From positions 1 to 14,223 of the forward strand of contig NZ_JACOPP010000046.1 of assembly GCF_014287895.1 (NCBI RefSeq): a stretch of 14,223 bases of DNA, given 5' to 3'. The notes under the pieces were generated by a model. The model saw only the letters and a list, made by a program, of their open reading frames with translations, was not told where the DNA came from and made no database searches. The DNA is from Lawsonibacter hominis. Its GTDB lineage: Bacteria; Bacillota; Clostridia; Oscillospirales; Oscillospiraceae. Of this stretch, positions 7,466 through 13,429 are shown in pieces; the stretch's first letter is position 1; each line of letters starts with the position of its first letter. Both the position numbers and the translations under genes were made by a program.

Positions 7466-7675
7466 TCAGGAATAGTAGTACAGAATCAGATCTTTGATTT
7501 GCCAGATGGATTCTGCGATGATGTAGAAGATCACTGTGTTACGGGCGCGCTTTTTATACTGCGCCGCCTGTTCCTCGGCTGCGGTCAAGCGCACCAGGCA
7601 GTAGACGAAACGGGCTACCGCACCAACGCGCACAAGCAGGATGATGGCATTTGAAATATCGTCCATTGTCACCAT
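7466..7675 (-). CDS. Small two-helix membrane protein of the transfer region
   Basis: A 69-residue protein with two predicted membrane helices (about 8-30 and 47-67) joined by a charged loop (AAEEQAAQYKKRARN). I do not recognise the family. It lies between the TrbL-like gene (11 bases after its stop) and the PrgI-like gene, so it is probably a small structural part of the secretion channel. The start at 7675 has GAGGTGAT about 9 bases upstream, overlapping the TGA of the TrbL gene; ATG at 7666 is possible but has a weaker site. Confidence 0.75.
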   Translation of the reverse strand: MVTMDDISNAIILLVRVGAVARFVYCLVRLTAAEEQAAQYKKRARNTVIFYIIAESIWQIKDLILYYYS

Positions 7676-7686
7676 CAGCCATCACC

Positions 7687-8523
7687 TCACTTTCCCATGC
7701 CCTTGACCATCTGCACCAGCCGTACAGAATGGTATGCGTTGTTGACAATGGCGCCGCCGCCACCGCCACCGGTCGTAATGAGGAAGTCCTGAAGGAACTT
7801 CGGTGTCCGCACCGCAAGAATCATACAGGCCACGCCCCAGAAAATGTGCATATTCATCATCAGGCCAACCCCCAATTTCGCAAGAGAAACCTGAATTACC
7901 ACAGAGAGCGCAGACTGGAAGAACTTACTCATGTAGGGCTTGAACACGCCTTTGTCATTGTCAATCAGACCTACGCAGGCCAACGGAATACCTACTCGCA
8001 AAATCAGGATTTCAAGCCCGCGCATCAGGAATTGGAAATATAGGATGAAATAGACGATGACAAATACCAAGCCAAAGATGGCTGTCACAAGCCCCATTGA
8101 TGAAATGCCGGATACCCAGCCCGCCCAATCGTAAGCGGTGGCAAGGCCGATGGCCTCCAGCATTTTATTGCTCATTTCTTCTACAATCGTGGCAAGCCAG
8201 TCATACATGGTGGGAAAGCAGATTGCCACAGCCATAGCCTTGAAAAAGTTTGTGAGAATGGCAATAGGCTCCTCGTCGGCGTCCCCGTCTGACCACAGAA
8301 CATAGGTTTCAAAGCCTTTTTTCAGGAACTTCAGCACAATCAGGGATACGCCAAAGCCGAATACAATGTCGAACAAGGACTGAAACAAATCGACCCCGGC
8401 CAAAGTGGACATATACTGCTCTGCGTACAGGGTAAGAGGGATAATACCTTCCATCAGCCCATCAATATAGGCGATTGCTCCATTCAGCAGGGCCACGATC
8501 AGCAGCACTAAGATATATTCCAA
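7687..8523 (-). CDS. TrbL/VirB6-like polytopic conjugal transfer protein
   Basis: A 278-residue protein with about six hydrophobic segments: near 2-18, 52-66, 92-108, 143-166, 172-188 and 225-238. It has a cytoplasmic acidic loop (WSDGDADEEP) and a C-terminus with six glycines in a row (about 252-257) followed by AIVNNAYHS. The size, helix pattern and position between the pilin-like genes and PrgI fit the TrbL/VirB6 group, which forms the inner-membrane channel of type IV secretion systems. The start is TTG at 8523 with AGGAGG 10 bases upstream; there is no ATG alternative near this site. A GC-rich hairpin lies just upstream (8544-8566). Confidence 0.85.
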   Translation of the reverse strand: MEYILVLLIVALLNGAIAYIDGLMEGIIPLTLYAEQYMSTLAGVDLFQSLFDIVFGFGVSLIVLKFLKKGFETYVLWSDGDADEEPIAILTNFFKAMAVAICFPTMYDWLATIVEEMSNKMLEAIGLATAYDWAGWVSGISSMGLVTAIFGLVFVIVYFILYFQFLMRGLEILILRVGIPLACVGLIDNDKGVFKPYMSKFFQSALSVVIQVSLAKLGVGLMMNMHIFWGVACMILAVRTPKFLQDFLITTGGGGGGAIVNNAYHSVRLVQMVKGMGK

Positions 8524-8533
8524 TCAGCAACCA

Positions 8534-8539
8534 CCTCCT
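8534..8539 (-). promoter_or_regulatory. Ribosome binding site that fixes the TTG start of the TrbL-like gene
   Basis: AGGAGG on the minus strand, 10 bases before TTG at 8523 and 5 bases after the hairpin at 8544-8566, so folding of that hairpin could affect access of the ribosome. Confidence 0.65.
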
Positions 8540-8543
8540 TTCT

Positions 8544-8566
8544 GGGGGCGGCGCTTGGCCGCCCCC
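8544..8566 (-). promoter_or_regulatory. GC-rich intercistronic hairpin between spoVG and the TrbL-like gene
   Basis: Perfect 9-base stem (8544-8552 with 8558-8566, all G or C) and a 5-base loop. On the transcript it is followed by CAGAAAGGAGG, with no U-run, so it is not a classic intrinsic terminator. It may stabilise the 3' end of the upstream transcript or dampen translation of the next gene, whose ribosome site starts 5 bases later. Confidence 0.6.
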
Positions 8567-8592
8567 GATAGGGATTGGAATATGGCGGGCGA

Positions 8593-8871
8593 TCAGGACA
8601 CGGCAGCTTCTTCGTTCTGTACGGCGGCCTCATACGCTTCCAGTACAGCGGCGGAGAGCTTTGCCCGCAGTTCCTTCGTCATGGGGAAGCAATGCTCCAC
8701 CCACTCGCCCTTGACATTCCGGCGGCTGGGCAGGGACACAAACAGCCCCTTTTCGCCCTCGACGACCCGCACATTCTTCACCAGAAAGCAGTCATCCAGG
8801 ACCACGCTGCACACCGCCCGCAGCTTGTCGGGACCGGTAAAAGTCTTTTTGATTTCCGCTTTGAACTCCAT
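8593..8871 (-). CDS. spoVG: SpoVG family nucleic-acid-binding protein
   Basis: A 92-residue protein with the SpoVG pattern: LRAVCSVVLDDCFLVKNVRV at about 19-38, GLFVSLPSRRNVKGEWVEH at about 44-62, then a C-terminal helix (ELRAKLSAAVLEAYEAA). SpoVG proteins bind DNA or RNA and act as site-specific regulators in Firmicutes. The start at 8871 (MEFKAEIKK) has AGGAGG 7 bases upstream; a TTG six codons earlier would bury this site. The gene is framed by two GC-rich hairpins and sits within the secretion genes, so the likely role is to regulate the element itself or to influence the recipient. That role is inferred. It is close to the chromosomal SpoVG length, and I cannot tell from sequence whether it was captured from a host. 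Confidence 0.9.
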   Translation of the reverse strand: MEFKAEIKKTFTGPDKLRAVCSVVLDDCFLVKNVRVVEGEKGLFVSLPSRRNVKGEWVEHCFPMTKELRAKLSAAVLEAYEAAVQNEEAAVS

Positions 8872-8887
8872 TGAAAAACCTCCTGTC

Positions 8888-8917
8888 AAAAATTAGGGCG
8901 GGGCCGATGGCCCCGCC
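8888..8917 (-). terminator. Intrinsic-terminator-like hairpin after the DUF6133-like gene
   Basis: On the minus strand a perfect 9-base stem (8897-8905 with 8909-8917, GC only) and a 3-base loop are followed by CTAAUUUUU, that is, a run of five U. It lies 15 bases after the stop of the gene at 8932-9195 and 4 bases before the ribosome site of spoVG. It probably ends part of the transcripts and lets some read through, so that the upstream genes are made in excess. Confidence 0.72.
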
Positions 8918-8931
8918 GCTGCTTGTTCCGA

Positions 8932-9195
8932 TCAGCCGCCGTAGTTGAACATATCCTTGATGCGCTGGGTGATGGTGGGCAGCACGGTGTCGTCCACGAT
9001 CAGGTACAGACCGGCCAGGATCAGGGCGCCCAGGACAATGGAGATCAGCACAGTAATCGCCACATCCAGCGTCCCCTGACCGGTGCGGTCGGTCAGCGCC
9101 TCCGCCGTGCGGTCAGCCAGCTCACGGGCCTTCTGCTTGGCAGTCCAGATAGAAGTCATAGCCTTAACCTGAGTGTTGCGGATGAAGTTAGCCAT
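8932..9195 (-). CDS. DUF6133-like small membrane protein; candidate Flp-type prepilin
   Basis: An 87-residue protein with a basic, helical N-terminal half (1-38), then TGQGTLDVAITVLISIV at 38-54 that begins a hydrophobic helix reaching about residue 67, and a short polar tail (TITQRIKDMFNYGG). It resembles DUF6133 proteins that accompany conjugative transfer genes in Clostridia (from memory). I also note that G39 is followed by Asp at the fifth position (D44) and then the helix, as in Flp prepilins (G, four residues, Glu). Cleavage would leave 48 residues, the usual size of a Flp pilin. The leader of 39 residues would be long. ATG at 9195 has AGGAGG 8 bases upstream, preceded by an AT-rich leader. 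A terminator-like hairpin follows, consistent with high output. Confidence 0.78.
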   Translation of the reverse strand: MANFIRNTQVKAMTSIWTAKQKARELADRTAEALTDRTGQGTLDVAITVLISIVLGALILAGLYLIVDDTVLPTITQRIKDMFNYGG

Positions 9196-9272
9196 AGTTT
9201 TTTCCTCCTGTTAATAAAATGATTTATTTAGTAAGGCGCGGAAATCGCCTGTACTACGGAATGTATCCCGGC
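9196..9272 (-). promoter_or_regulatory. AT-rich 77-base leader before the DUF6133-like gene
   Basis: Between the upstream stop (9273) and ATG at 9195 lies a leader whose second half is AT-rich (TAAATAAATCATTTTATTAA on the transcript) and carries a weak 6-base A/T inverted repeat. Unstructured AT-rich leaders favour strong translation. I see no convincing -35/-10 pair, so I do not call a promoter. Confidence 0.35.
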
Positions 9273-9635
9273 TTACTGGTAGTAGCCGAGAATCAGGTTC
9301 AGGGTGGCGGAACCGAGTACGGCGCCAATGCAGGACACCACCGCCACCACAATGCGGTTGTTCCACTTTTTCTGATCCATCTCGTCAGCCATGCCGCGCC
9401 GGATGCAGAAATAGATGATAAGCAGTCCGGCTACCACCGGCGCCAGCACCATCAGCCAGGTTGTCACATCACCGACCAATTTCTCGGTTCCCTTGACAAT
9501 CTGACTGTCCTGCACACCAGCGGCATAAGCCGGTGCGGACATAAAAAAAGAGGCGGCAAGTGTGGCAATACCAACACCCGCCGCCCGGACAGCCTGTTTC
9601 AGCCTGCCCGCCGTCTGGTTGATTTTCTCTTTCAT
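9273..9635 (-). CDS. VirB2/TrbC-like small protein with signal peptide
   Basis: A 120-residue protein with a long N-terminal signal peptide: basic start, hydrophobic core at about 20-32 and a likely cleavage site APAYA/AG after residue 38. Two membrane helices follow, at about 60-78 and 95-117, joined by a basic, charged loop (CIRRGMADEMDQKKWNNR). This signal plus two-helix layout is that of VirB2/TrbC pilin-like subunits of type IV secretion systems, and its place beside the coupling protein supports this. ATG at 9635 has AGGAGG 6 bases upstream. It starts 17 bases after the coupling protein stop. The assignment rests on layout, since these proteins share little sequence. Confidence 0.72.
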   Translation of the reverse strand: MKEKINQTAGRLKQAVRAAGVGIATLAASFFMSAPAYAAGVQDSQIVKGTEKLVGDVTTWLMVLAPVVAGLLIIYFCIRRGMADEMDQKKWNNRIVVAVVSCIGAVLGSATLNLILGYYQ

Positions 9636-9652
9636 TCAAAACCTCCTATGGG

Positions 9653-11218
9653 TTAATCATCATCAAGGCCACCGCCCATAGCGCCCTTTTGCTGCGAAAG
9701 GCGGCGCATGATGTCCTTCTGGTAGTAAATCCAGATGTTCCACAATGCGATTTCCTGCTTCGTGTCGGTGATGATTGGCCGCTTCTGTTCCCGTTCTTCC
9801 CGCAGCCTGCGGTTATGCTCCATATCTCCCAACCCCAACATCTTGTTGAACATCCACTGAGAAAGGTCGGGCGCATACATCATAGCGGGGTGGTCGCGGC
9901 TGGTGATGATTTGATGGGGACGCTTGACGCGCCGGACCTCATCGGTATTGAGCAGCTTCCTCTCGGTCAGGCTGACGCTCTGGGAGTTAGAGGGGGTTGT
10001 GTATTTGCCGTTGCTGGCCGAAAGCTGGTAACTGGATGTGGTGTAGCTACCGAGTTTGTCGGACATCTCCCGCAGCGTTTCCGGGTCATCGCTTTGCAGG
10101 TACGCCCAGACCTGACAGTTGCCCTTGATCGTGTTGGCGATATTGTCGCTGTACTTTTCTTTCAGTTGGTCAAAGCCCTGCACAAACAGGGCATATCGCA
10201 TCCCACGGCCAGCCGCCACGGTCAGTTTGTTTGTCATGTCGCTGATGGGCGTGAAATTTCCGAACTCATCCAGCACAAAATTTACCCGGCGTTCCAAACG
10301 CCCGCCGCGCCGGTCTGCCGCCTCTGCCAAAAGTTCATATTGCTGCGACACAATGAGAGAAGCAATGGGATAAAAGGTGGTTTTCTCGTCGGGCAGGATT
10401 ACAAACAACGCCTGCTTTTTGCTGCCCATATCTGTAAGGGTAAAATCACTGGTATGCGTGATCGCGTAGATGGACTTCGAGGTGAACAGCCGCAGGGTGG
10501 TCAGGGCAGAGGTATAAAAGCTGCCTCTGGTACGGGATGGCGCCACATCAGAAATAGACAGAAGCGCCCGTGCCGGGTGGGACGGAGAGAGTTTCTTGAC
10601 ATACTCCAACAGCGGCATCTTATTTCCGATGGTACGGCACATTTCCGAAATGAACCAATACACATTGGTCATGTTCTGAAATTCCGGTCGTTTTTGGTTG
10701 TCGCATACCACGCAAAGAATGGCAGCCGCTATGATGGAACATTCACCGTTCGTCCAAATCTTTTCGCCCTCCGGCTTACCAACCAGATTGTTCGTCAAGT
10801 CCCAGGCCAGCATTTCTGCACGGTCGGTGTCGCCCTCGCTGATGGCGTCAATGATGGGCTGGAGCAGATTGTAGCGCATACTCTTTTCGGGGTTCTTGAA
10901 GTCCAGCACCAAAACCTCATAATCCAACTTTTTCAGGAAATCAGCGGTGTAGTGGAACAATTCGGCTTTGGGGTCGGAGCAGAAGATGGATTCTCCAGCG
11001 AGTCCCAAAAGACAGATACTTTCCAGAACCAGACATCTTGATTTACCGGAACGAGTGGCGCCAACGCAGAGCAGGTGGCAGTCATCACCGACAAAATAGA
11101 TTTTTTCTTTATCGCCCTCCTTTCGCATACCTACCACCACGCCGCCTTTTTTCAGCGGAGTATCCGCTCCCAAAGGTTCCTGCTTGGGAATACCTTTGGG
11201 GTGAAGGTTCAACTTCAA
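9653..11218 (-). CDS. VirD4/TraG-like type IV coupling protein, ATPase part
   Basis: This 521-residue cytoplasmic ATPase recruits the relaxase-DNA complex to the secretion channel in conjugation. Walker A is GATRSGKS at 53-60 and Walker B VNFVLDEFGNF at about 312-322, with the usual TraG motifs between (SDPKAELF near 81-88; LRLFTSKSIY near 242-251). Unlike most relatives it has no membrane helices; these are in the separate gene upstream (11231-11680), which ends 12 bases earlier. The start is TTG at 11218, supported by AGGAGG 7 bases upstream that uses the last base of the upstream stop codon. The C-terminus is acidic (GGGLDDD). The split looks clean, with its own ribosome site, and not like a recent frameshift. 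Confidence 0.92.
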   Translation of the reverse strand: MKLNLHPKGIPKQEPLGADTPLKKGGVVVGMRKEGDKEKIYFVGDDCHLLCVGATRSGKSRCLVLESICLLGLAGESIFCSDPKAELFHYTADFLKKLDYEVLVLDFKNPEKSMRYNLLQPIIDAISEGDTDRAEMLAWDLTNNLVGKPEGEKIWTNGECSIIAAAILCVVCDNQKRPEFQNMTNVYWFISEMCRTIGNKMPLLEYVKKLSPSHPARALLSISDVAPSRTRGSFYTSALTTLRLFTSKSIYAITHTSDFTLTDMGSKKQALFVILPDEKTTFYPIASLIVSQQYELLAEAADRRGGRLERRVNFVLDEFGNFTPISDMTNKLTVAAGRGMRYALFVQGFDQLKEKYSDNIANTIKGNCQVWAYLQSDDPETLREMSDKLGSYTTSSYQLSASNGKYTTPSNSQSVSLTERKLLNTDEVRRVKRPHQIITSRDHPAMMYAPDLSQWMFNKMLGLGDMEHNRRLREEREQKRPIITDTKQEIALWNIWIYYQKDIMRRLSQQKGAMGGGLDDD

Positions 11219-11225
11219 TTTATCG

Positions 11226-11231
11226 CCTCCT
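11226..11231 (-). promoter_or_regulatory. Ribosome binding site that fixes the TTG start of the coupling ATPase
   Basis: AGGAGG on the minus strand, 7 bases before TTG at 11218; its first A is the last base of the upstream TAA. It shows that the ATPase part is translated as a separate protein. Confidence 0.75.
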
Positions 11232-11680
11232 TATTTTTCTTTGAGAAAATCCAAACCATCGTATCCGGTATCTAAGAGCTGCCGGATCGTTGGGTTGTGC
11301 GGGTCAAGAATATAGCTGTCAAATGCTTTGTCTTTCTCGGAATCGGTCATCCACCGGGCTGAACCATGCTGGTATTGGCCCACGGCTCTGGGTGTCTGAA
11401 TTTCCGGGGTGATCGTGTCCAGGTCTGATTCATACGGCCTCATGTTGGTCAGGAAGAACATAACCGCCAACACACTTACAAACCCTTGCAGACACAGATA
11501 CAACATCATGTGCTGGCGGTTGGAAAATAGGCTGGCAAGGCAATCACCGATGGGGAGAAGTGAAAGCCGGGTGATCTCTCTTGTCAGCAGACCGTGAACC
11601 GCTGTTGAGAAAAACAGGTTGAGAATCGCGCCGGAAACGAAGATCAGCGCACAAACCATCAATTTAGGCTTTGTTTTCAA
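11231..11680 (-). CDS. Membrane-anchor part of the split coupling protein
   Basis: A 149-residue protein with two membrane helices (about 7-27 and 58-79), an extracytoplasmic loop between them, and a cytoplasmic C-terminal part with HGSARWMTDSEKDKAF at about 105-120. That GSARWM-type motif is what I expect just before the nucleotide-binding domain in one-piece VirD4/TraG proteins of Firmicutes, and the next gene begins with the part that would follow. I read the two genes as a coupling protein made in two pieces. The TTG start at 11680 forms a TTGA overlap with the upstream stop; AGGAGG lies 13 bases away, somewhat far. ATG at 11659 is an alternative that would remove seven residues. Confidence 0.78.
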   Translation of the reverse strand: MKTKPKLMVCALIFVSGAILNLFFSTAVHGLLTREITRLSLLPIGDCLASLFSNRQHMMLYLCLQGFVSVLAVMFFLTNMRPYESDLDTITPEIQTPRAVGQYQHGSARWMTDSEKDKAFDSYILDPHNPTIRQLLDTGYDGLDFLKEK

Positions 11681-12342
11681 AACGGTAGTTCATCCTCCTG
11701 TTCATCCTCATCCTCAAAGGCATCCAGAAGTGAATCCAGATACGCCTTCTTCTCTAAATTCCAGGTACTCACCATATCCGACTCGTACTCGGTAAACGGT
11801 AAAATGCGTTCGGTGCCATCCTGAACACATTGTTTTGAGTTGAAAAGGCCAATATCGGCAAATTCATTATTGGAAATGAGAGTACCGTCATCTGTGCGAA
11901 ACATGATTGGCATATTGTTGCCGTCTGCATAGTAAAGGAACCGATTCGTTGCATACGCAAGCCGGGCAATATCGCCATCGAGCAAAATAAAATATGGAAT
12001 CTTTCGCTCACCGTTGATTGCCGGATATTTGTTGAACTCATCCAGAAACTCTTGGAGTTCGGGGCAGACCTCACGAACAGTCAGTTTGCCTGTTTCATTA
12101 CGGGTAATTCTTTCAACTACATCTTCCAGTGCATGATCGGCAGTTAATTGACAGCCATACCAAGTAACAGCAGTAATAGGGAATGGCGAAACAACTTCGT
12201 CTATTTCTTTATAGACTTGTGTATTTTCAAAAAAATAGTGGGGCCAGTGACTTTTCATGTTATCGTCTGCCTTTTGACGCAGCGATATGTCCGCTTCGAT
12301 AATGAAGTGATTTCCTTCCAGGTCGAAATCCAGAATTTTCAT
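11677..12342 (-). CDS. Uncharacterised protein, paralogue of the 13532-14146 gene
   Basis: A 221-residue soluble protein with no signal peptide or membrane helix. It starts MKILDFDLEG and has conserved segments shared with its paralogue: HFIIEADI (12-19), QLTADHAL (65-72), RNETGKLTV (81-89), YPAI (107-110) and IPYFI (115-119), then FADIGL and LPFTEY. It ends with a very acidic tail (AFEDEDEQEDELPF) absent from the other copy. My hand count gives about 69% identity over the first 200 ungapped positions. ATG at 12342 has a moderate TAGGT site about 8 bases upstream. It follows the DUF4406 gene by 29 bases and overlaps the coupling anchor gene by 4. I do not recognise the family; the fold looks like a mixed alpha/beta domain. 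Confidence 0.82.
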   Translation of the reverse strand: MKILDFDLEGNHFIIEADISLRQKADDNMKSHWPHYFFENTQVYKEIDEVVSPFPITAVTWYGCQLTADHALEDVVERITRNETGKLTVREVCPELQEFLDEFNKYPAINGERKIPYFILLDGDIARLAYATNRFLYYADGNNMPIMFRTDDGTLISNNEFADIGLFNSKQCVQDGTERILPFTEYESDMVSTWNLEKKAYLDSLLDAFEDEDEQEDELPF

Positions 12343-12371
12343 TGCAAATACCTACTTTGCCGCCTGTGGCT

Positions 12372-13421
12372 TTATAATTCCATATCATCTTCAACCGCGA
12401 AATCATCCAGAAACGCTTCGTTATCCTGATCCTCGGTCAGCTTGATTGCCTGCGGCTCCGTTTCGCCCATCTGCATGGGAATCAGGACCGGCAATAGATG
12501 CTTTTGCAAAAAGTCCTGATCCGCGCAGCGGTCAATGAATGTCCCGAAGGTGTTCAAAAACGGGGTATCCAACGGAGTACAAATCATCAGGTCGCCGCGC
12601 TCTTTCCCCATCTTCACAATAAAAGATGCAAGATTGACCGGATCGGGGTCCAGGCAGAACGCTTCATGCAGACCGCCCTCCGCAGGGGCATACCCGATTA
12701 GAAAAGGATAGCCGCAAGCAGTATGGTTTTGCTTGGCTGCGCTGATAAGTTCAGGGGTGACAAACTTGGTGAGTTCTTCGGCAGCCTCATTCCTGACCGG
12801 CTTATCCAGAAGCCATTCTTTCAAACTTTCCGGTTTGACGATGCCACAGAAGTCATGTCGTTCCCAATGAATGTATTTGCCGGTCAACAGGCTTTCTGCA
12901 TACACGGCCTGACCTCTGGCTCCATAAATACATCCAAAACCGTTACGGGCATACCAGATGGAGTCGTCGGCAGTCATGTCCTTGCCCTTGCTGCTCACCC
13001 CAGGTTTGAGAACCAGAAATTGATTTTCGTAGTTGTACTGGCTACTTTCGGGGATGCAGTCATTTATGTCCAGAGGGCGATCCGACTGGCGGATCATTTT
13101 CTGATTCTTCACCATATCATCGGATACATAGAGAATCGGGAGTTGCAGAAAAGTAGCCAGGCCAATTTCGTCCTTCATTCCCTGAGAGATGGTGTCACCC
13201 ATAACCCAGAGTTCATCGCAGCGTTCCAGCAGTTCGTGACCCATTCGCAGACCCTGTTCCCGCTGCTCCGGCACTGCGTCATTCAGATATTGCGTGAAAA
13301 TCGTATGCGGCGCCAAGGGAATCACGCCGCAGGATGCCGCATAAGCACAGTAGTCCTTTGCCTTTTCCATGTTCTTTTCCATATCTCCCCGCAAGGGGGA
13401 AGAAATATAGACCAGCCTCAA
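12372..13421 (-). CDS. DUF4406-domain protein with a long unrecognised C-terminal part
   Basis: This 349-residue protein starts with a DUF4406-type domain (about 1-100): VYISSPLRGD at 4-13, APHTIFTQYLND at 37-48 and CDELWVMGDTISQGM at 68-82. This Rossmann-like group is related to nucleoside 2-deoxyribosyltransferases, so a nucleotide or NAD-like ligand is plausible but unproven. Residues about 130-330 form a second part that I do not recognise, with an acidic end (AFLDDFAVEDDMEL). The start is TTG at 13421, needed to keep the first strand of the domain; AGGT lies about 8 bases upstream. It lies between two paralogous genes and is preceded by a 110-base gap that holds a coding remnant. Stand-alone DUF4406 proteins are usually near 100-150 residues, so this is a fusion. 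Confidence 0.83.
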   Translation of the reverse strand: MRLVYISSPLRGDMEKNMEKAKDYCAYAASCGVIPLAPHTIFTQYLNDAVPEQREQGLRMGHELLERCDELWVMGDTISQGMKDEIGLATFLQLPILYVSDDMVKNQKMIRQSDRPLDINDCIPESSQYNYENQFLVLKPGVSSKGKDMTADDSIWYARNGFGCIYGARGQAVYAESLLTGKYIHWERHDFCGIVKPESLKEWLLDKPVRNEAAEELTKFVTPELISAAKQNHTACGYPFLIGYAPAEGGLHEAFCLDPDPVNLASFIVKMGKERGDLMICTPLDTPFLNTFGTFIDRCADQDFLQKHLLPVLIPMQMGETEPQAIKLTEDQDNEAFLDDFAVEDDMEL

Positions 13422-13429
13422 AGTAACAC

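Noticed and set aside
9219..9240. A/T inverted repeat (AATAAA ... TTTATT) as a terminator or operator
   Set aside because: Stem is only 6 A/T pairs, lies directly before a ribosome site and has no U-run after it; kept only as part of an AT-rich leader.
9689..11041. Plus-strand open frame of 450 codons opposite the coupling ATPase
   Set aside because: Antisense shadow of a gene with intact Walker motifs; no ribosome site or family features.
13388..13399. CCCC-GCAA-GGGG hairpin near the start of the DUF4406 gene
   Set aside because: Four-base stem within codons for a conserved motif of the domain; too weak to be called regulatory.
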